A stretch of DNA of 64,000 nucleotides, taken from NCBI GenBank assembly GCA_020310875.1, contig CM035408.1, positions 144,312,407-144,376,406 on the forward strand. Reading direction: 5' to 3'. The DNA comes from Ceratopteris richardii. Taxonomy: Eukaryota > Streptophyta > Polypodiopsida > Polypodiales > Pteridaceae. Below, piece by piece: positions 55,615 to 64,000 of the stretch. Numbering within the stretch: the stretch's first letter is position 1; each line of letters opens with the position of its first letter. The translations under genes and the position numbers were made by a program. Below the pieces are notes generated by a model. That model saw only the letters and a list, made by a program, of their open reading frames with translations, ran no database searches and was not told where the DNA came from.

Positions 55615-56254
55615 TGTTGGAGTTTATTGACCTTTATAGCTATAAGTAGGTGGAGCCCCCTAGGAACTAGTTGACCTTCTCACAAACTTATGTGCAGAAA
55701 ACTAGTCATGCTTGTAGAACTTGTTGTTCTCTACTCACTTAGAATTTTCTAAAACTCTTTGAACCACATAAAATAGACACTGAGAGATTTCCAATGAGCT
55801 AAAGAAACTCAAATTGGATAGATTAATAAAAAGATATGGCCTCTACAATTTTGAGGTTTAATGGAAACCTTCAATAGAGATAAACATGAGAATGCACACT
55901 AGCAGAGAGTATTTCTCTTAGCCGACAAATCTAATGAATATGAAAATTAACAAGACTAAAGGAGACAAAAAGAGCTTTATAATGAACCATAAAACATGTA
56001 ATTTGGATATATAATGAGGGAGATACAAGCTCGCAATCTCTATCTACAAAACTACAACAGTAGAGAGATACATATATGACTCTCTTGCACTTCCAACAAG
56101 ATCATGACTTCTCCCCTATTATTATAGCATGAAAAACTAGAGTCCAAAACCTTCTTAATACATCTAACATTGTGGTAGACACTTGGGTGGAGATATTACA
56201 TGAATCAAGTGCTCAAATAAGGAAAATTGGGATGGACTTTAAGAATTAGCCACA
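55615..56254 (-). repeat. 5' LTR of the RT-less copia element
   Basis: About 640 bp, TGTTGGAG...TTAGCCACA. Adjacent to the primer site at 55602-55613 (minus TGGTATCAAAGC, one base from the iMet consensus). Confidence 0.85.
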
Positions 56255-57389
56255 ATGACCTTTCATTAGGACACCACTGCAACTCTGTTGTGACTCACTC
56301 ATTTGAGTAATTAGATTATAGAAATCACGTGGTACTTTGGATATAATTTATCAATTATTTGAGGTTCCTTGAGGTATTTGAAGAAGTCCCAAAGGTATTC
56401 ACATCTTTTGGAACTTGTACCTTAATCTATACATATAAAAAAACAATGTTCTCAACATTGAGGGTACGAACTATCACTATTCCCCTCCAACTTTAACTAG
56501 ACGTTCCTTTCTCTTAAATATTTCTAACCTCCTTTCCTAGTTTTTCTCCCACATCCCTTATTGACCTTTATTGGATAAATTTACAAACTCATTTTTTGTG
56601 ATTCTATAGGCATTACCCATGGGGTCGAATCTATCATACCTTGTGCTAGTCCAATCATCTAGCTAGAGAAGATTAGGCATTCAATCTCTATGTATGCTAT
56701 CACCTTATGCCTTTTCATGTTGTTCCATTGTTGCTTCATCCTTGATCTTGACCTTATAGGCTTGCAAAAGGGTTTCTTATTGGGGGAGAATTCCATCCGC
56801 AAATATAGAATCATCTTTAGCTTTTTTAAGGACTGCATCTCTTAAATTTTGAATAGGCCTTGCGACTTATTTTTCTCTTTCACTAATTGATTTCTGAAGA
56901 GACTCAATTTTCTCTAAACATTTTCACTGAAGTTTTTCCCTTCTTTCTCTCGTCATTGGTTTCTCGCATTGTGATTTGGTAGTTTGTTCGTTAGTTCCCT
57001 AGATCATTCTAGAGCATTACTATTTTGGAGAGTGGCACACACGTTATTCAAAAGTCTTTGTTTCCAAGTTCTCAAGAGAGATTTTAGGTGAATAACTAAG
57101 TCTAGCACTTGCTATCAGAGCAAAGATTAGAAGTTTGGAGTTTTTTTGGTTTTTTTTTTACATGTGAAATTCGGCACTGATGGGAAGTCATCATCATCAT
57201 CTTCATCATCTGTCAATTTTGCTGCCAACAGGAGCAGGTAGAGTTGATCTCTATGCAAAATAAGGGAGGGACACGCCCTTAGAGAAGCCCAAAGGCCCAC
57301 CAAGGTACCTCGTGAGTAGCAAGTGGTGGCCAACATCCACACATGTGAATGTGCAACACACACACACACACAAGATAGAGACTGCTCTA
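56255..57389. other. Unassigned, possibly continuing gypsy remnant
   Basis: A minus-strand stretch near 56420-56320 reads CEYLWDFFKYLKEPQIIDKL and could be the gag side of the gypsy remnant split by the copia insertion. Weak evidence. A TTGCTATCAGAGCAAAG phrase (57108) resembles a copia primer site but has no LTR or gag partner. Confidence 0.35.
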
Positions 57390-58910
57390 ATCTTCCTTAG
57401 GCTAGGGAAATTGTTGATATACAAAATGGACCTTTTGCATGATTTTTCCATGCTAAAGGTTATTGCAAGGCTCTATAGAACCCTTTAGCTAAATAAAAAC
57501 CCAATTGGATGCCAAAAAACCAATTTCGAGGAAGGGATTGCTCTACTACGTAGGGCAGTTGTTGGTTTGCAAGTGACCTTTTTCTTAGAGGTTTCTATGG
57601 AGTTAGAAGAAGACTTTTATGATCTTGAGCACTGCAAAACTTATACCTTGGCTCAAAATTCACTCAAACTCAACAATGGATTGCCCTATATACTAGAGAA
57701 ATTGTTGGTGGGAAAAGGTGGTTTTCTACCACCAAATTGTTCAAAACTCCTCCTCTACTACTTGTGTAGCTCTTAGGAGGTTCAAGACTTCACTTTGAGC
57801 TTGGAAAATCCCCCCAAAAGACTCAAACGATTGCTTTGCTAGAGCAATGGTGGATGTGCAAAAAGTGACTTTTTTGCGGTCTATTGGTCTAGTGGGAGTT
57901 TGAGATTGAACAACATTCTAGGAAATTTTCAAGTCTTAAACCACTCAAAAAAGAGGCGAGACCCACAAGCGATTGCCCTATAGAGTAGAGTAGTCGTGGG
58001 CTGATTTTGAGCTTAAGCATGCTTTTCTTGATTGGAAATTCTTTTTTTCCACTTATAACGTCTTATACTATTTATTCCTCAAGAAAGAATAGTCCAAAAA
58101 ACCAGCTTTAGAGCTCACATCCTTCAAGTAATTGCCTTAGGATTTAGAGCAATCGCAGGTGTGTTTCTGGCCTTTTTTGCAATTCTCTTACTCCTTTTTG
58201 GTTTGGCTCACTCCCTAAGGGTTTTGGCAACACCTGCACTCCAATTGTTAGTAAAAGATGTCACTTTGCACATAATTAATTGCCTTCCAACCTAGGGGAT
58301 TGGTGGAAATTTCTTGGTCTTCAATAAATATTTTGCACCGAATTTCACATGTGCATAGCTTTTAACTTGGACAACCCTAAAATGTCCTTTACTTTGACTT
58401 TTGGGCACGTTCCAGAGGAACAAATTGTCATACCAACCTAGGGAAATCACTAGCAATAACTTGAGTTTGTTCGGGCCTTTTTTTCCCAAATTTTGCATGT
58501 TTTCTTGTTACTTCATGGACAAATCAAATCTAAGCTTAGTTTTTCAATTCTCAGCACTTTCCGTAGTAGTGATTGCTCTCTAGGGCACCCTTTTCCTAGA
58601 CAATTGTGAGTGTGAAAACTTTCTCAAATTCATGTTTTTCTTACAAATGCCTTTTGAAACATGTAGATATATGCCTGAGGAGGCATACACACTCAAAAAC
58701 TTGAAAAATACCTCTTTGCACGAAAACAATGGCTTTGTAATTTTTGAACTTTTGGCTTATGTGAGCGCCATTTGACCGTTCTCACCTTTAAATCACTTGT
58801 ACTACTTGGCCTCACCTAGATTTATTATTATCTACCCTCTTAGCAACTAAATGATGCACGAAATGACCACTTACCCCTCTTTGCACGTGGGCGATTGCTT
58901 TGCTACCTGC
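57390..58910. repeat. Cryptic tandem array, ~148-bp period, palindromic core
   Basis: Imperfect units centred on GCGATTGCCCTA..TAG-GGCAATCG-TGG recur near 57391, 57537, 57680, 57829, 57972, 58129, 58280, 58424, 58570, 58727 and 58890 (spacing 143-163 bp). The second half of each unit often has TTTGCA-AAGTGACTTTTTT-like and TTTCTTGG-like stretches. Units are strongly diverged, so the array is old. No coding sense. Confidence 0.65.
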
Positions 58911-59562
58911 CTCCTTCATAACTTGAAACAAGCTTTTTAATGAAGTTTTTTGCATGTTTCTTGATTCCTCAATCATTAGAAATCTAAAAGCTATTACACC
59001 TACCCCCGGATCTATGTACCAAGTGATGAACAGAGGACAAAAGATCATAACAAAGAGTGGAAATGTGAAAAAGAAGAAGAAGAAACTAAGCTTTAATGGA
59101 AAACTTGAAAACCCTAACCCTAAAACCTGAATTTTCATTACCTCTACTTAAATACCTGCCTACCTAGCTAACCTATGTCAGACAAGAACTCTCTTTGATA
59201 ATGATGCCAAAAGTGTGTCACGAGGAAGGAGATAAGGAAGAGAGCTCACACACACACACACACTCTCACAATCAAACAGGAGCACACACACACACACAGA
59301 TTGAGACAAGGAAGGATGACCTTCTTCTTCTTCTACTACATTAAAGGAATGTACAAGAATGACCTAAAAGAACAATACAACTAATGCAATATATAGAGAA
59401 TAGTACATAAGGAAAATCCTAATGTCCGCAAATGAGTGAGCTGGTAAGAAACAAATGTGCCATCACTCTCGATAGATAAGTCTAGTAAAGCTCAATGAAC
59501 TATCCCTGACATATACTAGCATGACCACTATACATGTCAAAGAAATGAAAAAGTGATATGTG
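58911..59562. other. AT-rich flank with short (CA)n tracts
   Basis: (CA)n at about 59247-59263 and 59284-59299. ACCCTAACCCTAAAACC at 59112 is a short telomere-like phrase (two to three units). No gene. Confidence 0.5.
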
Positions 59563-59814
59563 TCATTCTAGATCATCACACATTGAGCTGTAAATGTGGC
59601 TTCCTACGAACTTGCATATATGACTTTCAAGTCCAACAGTGTAGTTTAGATCAGGCCTTGTGATTGTAAGATATATCAAAGTTCCCACAATTTTCCTGTA
59701 CATAGTAGAATTTTCCAATGCTTCACCTGATGTAGTATCCAACTTCAAATTATGATCTAATGGCATAGAAATTGGCTTACAATTAGACATACCATACTTT
59801 TGCAGCATATTCAA
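59563..59814 (-). pseudogene. Copia RNase H N-part, truncated
   Basis: Reads MLQKYGMSNCKPISMPLDHN, then YRKIVGTLIYLTITRPDLNY, then diverges at ~59600. The catalytic RNase H domain is missing. Confidence 0.8.
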
Positions 59815-59879
59815 GGCTTATTGCCTTTGCAACATCCATATACCTGTTTCTATATATATAAACTCAATGCCCTAGAAAT

Positions 59880-61117
59880 AGTGCAACATACCAAGATTTT
59901 TCATGTCAAATTCCTACATAAGAAGTTGTTTTACCTTTTTAAATCAAGTCATCAACATAAATAGCCACAATTGTAATGCCATCATCACCCTTCCTTGCAT
60001 ATAGTGAATGATTTGCATCACACATATAAAACCCAATGGTGGTTAAGTAATTAGAAATCCTTGCATGCCATGCATGATGAGCTTGCTTAAGCCCATACAA
60101 AGCGTTTTCCAAGCTACAAACATATTTTGGGTGCTTTGAATCTTCATATCCTTATGGATGGTCCATGTATACTTCTTCTTGTAACTCACAATGTACGAAA
60201 GCATTATTCACATCCATCTCATGCAAGGTCCATCCTTTTGCTGTAGCTAATGCAACACGTGTTTAGACAGTAGACATTTTAGCTACATGTCTGAACGTTT
60301 CCTCATAAGCAATGCCGTATGTCTGTGCATATCCTTTTGCTATCAATCATGATTTGTACCTACTTATGCTACCATCAACATTGCACTTTACCTTGTGAAC
60401 CCACTTCTAGCCTATGGGTTTTGTTCCTTGTGGCAATGGAACCAACTTTCATGTATCATTTCTATAAACTGCAGCCATCTCCTTATCCATAGCTTTTGTC
60501 CAATCTACATTTTGAACTGCATCTTCAAAACAAGAAGGTTCAATATTTTGTATTACCTTTGTCATGTGGGTACAATGACGAGCCATATAACTATCATATG
60601 TCAATTGCTGCATTGAATTTTGCATCCTCCCAGATCTTCTTGGTCTTGGATCACTTCTCCTTGTATCACTTGCATGTGCCTTTCTTACTCTTGGAGTCTT
60701 CATAGAGGGCAATCCAAAATCCTCATCAAGGCTCGTTTTTGAATCGCTTGAATCTCCATTAATGTCTTCAAAACCTTTAGATGTTTTACTAGCAGCAACA
60801 AGCTTTTCTTTACCTTTCTTGGATGTATTTGATGAATTTGCTGGCCTAAAATTTCCACACGGTCTTCCTCTCCATGGATTTGAGTTGGAACTACTACTCG
60901 GTGATGCATCTGGTCCACTCAAAACCTGAGATTCTGCACTCGACTTTTCAACATTTTCTTTGTCATTTAGCTCAAGATTAAGTCCATCTTTGGCATCTGC
61001 ATAGAAGCTTGACATTTCATCAAACACCACATCTCTGCTTACCTTCACCTGTTGTGTGAGTGGGTTATAACATGTATATCCCTTTTGCTCAAGGGAGTGC
61101 CCAATGAAGATATACAT
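59880..61117 (-). pseudogene. Copia linker and reverse transcriptase
   Basis: The linker (61117-60449) has GYTCYNPLTQQVKVSRDVVF, a Ser/Lys-rich stretch and FEDAVQNVDWTKAMDKEMAA. The RT follows with KWVHKVK, GYAQTYGIAYEETF, LHEMDVNNAFVHCELQEEVY, LYGLKQAHHAW and IYVDDLI (YVDD catalytic motif intact). Several in-frame stops (for example before KWVHKVK). Confidence 0.88.
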
Positions 61118-61812
61118 TTTTCTACTTTTGGATCAAGCTTCATCCTCAACTCATTGGGAAAATGTACATATGCAATATAGCCAAAAAATTTCATATGTGA
61201 TAAGTTTGGCTTTTTACTTGTAAACTTTTCTTCAGGTGTAACTTGAAGTTCAACAACAGTGGGAGTTCTGTTCATGATGTATACATTAGTATGCACAACT
61301 TCTGCCCAATAACAATGAGGCAAATTATTCTCAGCCATCAAGGCTCTTGCTATTTATGCAATATGTCTTTTTTTGTTTTCAACAATGCCATTCTATTGTG
61401 TTGTGTACCTACATGAAAACTAATGTTGATTTCCATGAATTTTAAGAAATTTGTTGAACTCATTTGACATGTATTCACCTCTTGCATCAGATCTTAATGT
61501 CTGAATATACTTCCCTATTTGCTTTTCCACCATAGCTTTAAAATTTTGAAAGTGAGTGAACACCTCACTCTTCTCTTTCATGAAATATACCCATAATTTC
61601 CTTGAATGGTCATCAATGAAAGTAACATAAAAGCTACAACCACCCATAGATGTGGTCTTTGCAAGACCCCAAACATCTGTATGTACTATTTCTAGCACAT
61701 TCTCACTAACATGCTTGTCATGCAGAAATGATGCTCTTGATTGTTTACCAAATTGACATGCTGCACATACCTTTTGCATTTCTATAACTTTGAAATTTGG
61801 TATTCCATTCAC
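61045..61812 (-). pseudogene. Copia integrase
   Basis: Pre-integrase CAACQFGKQSRASF; core HTDVWGLAKTTSMGG and FIDDHSRKLWVYFMKEKSEV; LRSDARGEYMSNEF (catalytic Asp/Glu region). After a break, 61341-61045 has LPHCYWAEVVHTNVYIMNR and a KFFGYIAYVHFPNELR segment. Frame breaks between 61420 and 61341. Confidence 0.88.
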
Positions 61813-62205
61813 AATCTCCTTTCACTACATCAATTTTAGCCTCTGCAAATTTTCATGTCTAATTTATTTGTGCCAAATCTCTATATCAACAATAATGCCT
61901 GCACCTTCTGCAAACATGGCTGCATTCATTTCAGGAATTTCCACATTTAAGGTGAACATCCTACCCACTTTGTTTCCATTGGTAACCATTCATCCATCCT
62001 GTTTGTACTCTTCTACATATAAGTCATCAACATTGAACCTGACTTGTAATCTCTGGTCAAACATTTGTCCAACAAAAACTAGATTCTTTGTGATAATCTG
62101 AACATGCAGCACATCAACAAGATGTTTTACATTCCCATCCTCCATAGATAGTGCTATGTTTCTTGTATGCTCAATAGGGTGTGATGTGTCATCACTTATT
62201 TCAAC

Positions 62206-63290
62206 CTATCCATGAACTCGCAATTTTTGCAAACTAGTAAACCATTTTGCATGACTGATCATGTGATTTGAAGCAGCTGGATCAACATACCAGACATTAA
62301 CATTCAATTTTGAAACATCAACAGACATCGTATTCATCATATGATGTTGAACCATGAATAGCTTCTCAGAAGCATCTGCACTTATGGATGCATAATTGTT
62401 TTGTTGCCTTCTGTTATTTTGATTCTTCAAACGGCAATCACATTCAAAGTGTCTAAGTTTACCACAATTCAAGCATGCTTTACTATCATTCCTTGAATCA
62501 TTTCTGTGGAAATTTATGCGGCCTCTTTGGCTCCCCTTGCCTTGAAATTGTCCTCTACATCATGCATGATTCTGATGTTGACTTTGGTCTTGGTTACTGT
62601 TTCCTCTTTCACTTCTGAAGCCTCTATCTTTTCCTCTTCCTCTATCTGAGTAGAACACCTGCTCAGAACTAGGTTTTCCTTGGGAGTTTGAGTCCCCACC
62701 AAGATTCTTTTCTTCAATAATCAACATGGAAACCACATCAACCAAATTAGGAATATTTTCCTTGGTCTGAATAGACATTCTGAACTGCTTATATGCAGAT
62801 CGTAAACCACAAAGGCACACTTCCACCTTATCATCATCATCATCATCTACATTCATCCCAATAGATGCAAGTGACTCACATATGCTTTTTATTTTTAGGA
62901 TGTAGTCACTTATCAACATGCCCTTTTTCTCCAATGTATGCAACTCGTTCTTGAGTTGAAATTTCCGTGCCTTTATATTGGTCTCGTACAATGTGACCAA
63001 GCTATTCCAAGCCTCTTTTAGAGTCTTGGCATCTTGTATGTGCCCATCATGCTATGTTGTATGCTAACAGATAGCCAATAAGTTACTCATATGCTCTTAA
63101 CTCATCCGCAGTCCGATTCTGCTCTGGTAACTATAGAGCATTTTCATTCTCTCCTTTGATGTACTTCCAATAGCCTTTTCACATCAAGAAATTCGTCATT
63201 CTAAACGGCCAAGCATGGAAGTTGTTCTTGTCTAGCTTATCGCTTATAAGCTGACTCACTCCATCCATGTTTATTTTTGCAGCATTTTAC
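62206..63290 (-). pseudogene. Copia gag and zinc knuckle
   Basis: Gag start MDGVSQLISDKLDKNNFHAW at about 63267, then broken by stops to 63000. The open part at 63000-62560 has KARKFQLKNELHTLEKKGML and SDYILKIKSICESLASIGMN. The knuckle reads CGKLRHFECDC (62470). A protease start, NVWYVDPAASNHM (62310), has D-P-A in place of D-S/T-G. Confidence 0.85.
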
Positions 63291-63697
63291 ACACTACTAA
63301 AACACTACAAGCAGTACTTATACCACTATGATGTGACAATTCAATCTCAGGAAAACACAGTTTCCGTGTATCAACAGTACACGGAATCGCTTGAAATTTT
63401 GGATCTAGAATATATTAGCGTTTCTGAACAAGAAACAAGTTACAATTTTGCACACTTACCTATTTTTTTGTGGGCCCCACCTTATAGGCTCAAGAGGGAG
63501 GTTGAGATGGCTTTGAAACTCTGATCTGACAAAAACAAGTGACCCTAAAGAGATAACTCTCGAAAATATTTTGATGCCTTCTACCTTCACACCAATTTTC
63601 GTAGCAATTGGAGGTCATTTGTGAATACGCTTTCTCCATGCCTTCTTCCATACTCTTCACTATTGGCCTTCTCCACGAGCTCTCTACTATCACACTT

Positions 63698-63709
63698 GCT
63701 CTGATACCA
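63698..63709 (-). promoter_or_regulatory. Copia primer binding site (tRNA-iMet)
   Basis: Minus strand TGGTATCAGAGC, perfect iMet complement, immediately next to the LTR end (TGTCATTG at 63710 on the plus strand). Confidence 0.9.
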
Positions 63710-64000
63710 TGTCATTGTCGTCGAGGGGTGTGAAAGGAGGCAGCTGTTCATCTAAATAGATTCACACTAATCTCACTGTGTGACTACATACTGGGTGTTT
63801 CTTTGTATGCTTCACGATTTAGGTTGTGTTTTCGGTGTTTGGGAATTAAAAGCTAGAGTTTTATAATCTATTTAAGTTTAATCTAAAAAACTAAAATTCA
63901 TATGAAAGTGCATTTCTAGCATTTTGGTATGCTGTTAAGATAATTTCTTCTTGAATAATACGATTAGAAACTTCTATATCTACCTTATCGTTCTCAGATT
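63710..64000 (-). repeat. 5' LTR (partial, runs off window)
   Basis: Begins TGTCATTGTCGTCGAGGGG on the plus strand directly after the primer site. The outer end is beyond the window. Confidence 0.75.

Larger units (their letters stand above)
52612..56254 (-). mobile_element. Copia retrotransposon with both LTRs but no reverse transcriptase
   Basis: LTRs at 52612-53249 and 55615-56254 share TGTTGGAGTTTATTGACC and collinear sequence throughout. The interior runs leftward: gag, zinc knuckle, protease, pre-integrase/integrase, and then the 3' LTR begins ~38 bp after the last integrase codons. RT and RNase H are absent. Flanking 5-mers (TTGAG / ATGAC) do not match as a target duplication. Confidence 0.9.
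59563..64000 (-). mobile_element. Copia retrotransposon, 5' LTR at right edge, 3' end truncated
   Basis: Order leftward: 5' LTR (63710 to beyond 64000), iMet primer site, gag, zinc knuckle, protease, integrase, RT and partial RNase H ending near 59563. No 3' LTR is present, so the element is truncated or its end has been replaced. Confidence 0.88.

Noticed and set aside
57108..57124. TTGCTATCAGAGCAAAG as a copia primer site
   Set aside because: One base off consensus, no LTR upstream or gag downstream found.
59112..59128. CCCTAACCCTAAAACC as telomeric sequence
   Set aside because: Only two to three units; too short to indicate a telomere or interstitial telomeric array.
58812..59138. 108-codon minus frame with poly-Phe
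   Set aside because: Follows a GAA-rich tract; no recognisable domain and no supporting context.

Overview
The window is nuclear DNA of a land plant with a large, repeat-rich genome. The evidence is plant-type mobile elements (CACTA/TNP2, hAT, Ty1/copia, Ty3/gypsy, plant LINEs), a pentatricopeptide-repeat (PPR) gene remnant and a plant armadillo-type gene fragment, embedded in AT-rich DNA with very long (GA)n, (AT)n and ATAC-type microsatellites. A fern, lycophyte or gymnosperm seems plausible, but the sequence does not settle the lineage. I see no intact single-copy host gene, no tRNA or rRNA gene and no CRISPR array.

Layout. Positions 1-19876 are one CACTA transposon whose right terminus (TIR ...TTTCTTGTAGTG) is at 19876 and whose left end lies outside the window. 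It holds a plus-strand seven-exon accessory transposase gene (exons 572-1256 and 16903-17615). The 15.6-kb third intron of that gene contains, on the opposite strand, a TNP2 transposase gene with an optional SET-domain exon. One intron of the TNP2 gene holds a ~0.67-kb foldback element, and that foldback is split by an 8.46-kb non-autonomous gag-only LTR element (5698-14153). One LTR of this element carries a captured armadillo-type gene fragment.

Positions 19877-22900 are simple repeats and a weak gene-like fragment. Positions 22906-27060 hold a minus-strand LINE. Positions 28414-30116 hold a PPR fragment and a copia 5' end. Positions 31018-33060 are a decayed hAT transposase. Positions 33200-37580 hold two tandem arrays of hairpin-forming repeats around a broken copia element. 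Two SINE-like units lie near 38.6 and 39.8 kb. Positions 39971-44560 are a second LINE of the same family with an internal inversion. Positions 44560-50330 are largely unrecognised. Positions 50330-52600 are a decayed gypsy pol. Positions 52612-56254 are a copia element with both LTRs but no reverse transcriptase. Positions 57390-58910 are a cryptic ~148-bp tandem array. Positions 59563-64000 are a third copia element truncated in RNase H, with its 5' LTR running off the window.

The most notable system is the CACTA element. Its small transposase gene is open through all exons. Its large TNP2 gene carries seven in-frame stops and no frameshift in the modelled exons. The TNP2 transcription unit contains a SET-domain terminal exon, with its own stop and poly(A) signal, that can be included or skipped in frame. 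All exon models rest on GT/AG sites and reading-frame continuity read by eye.
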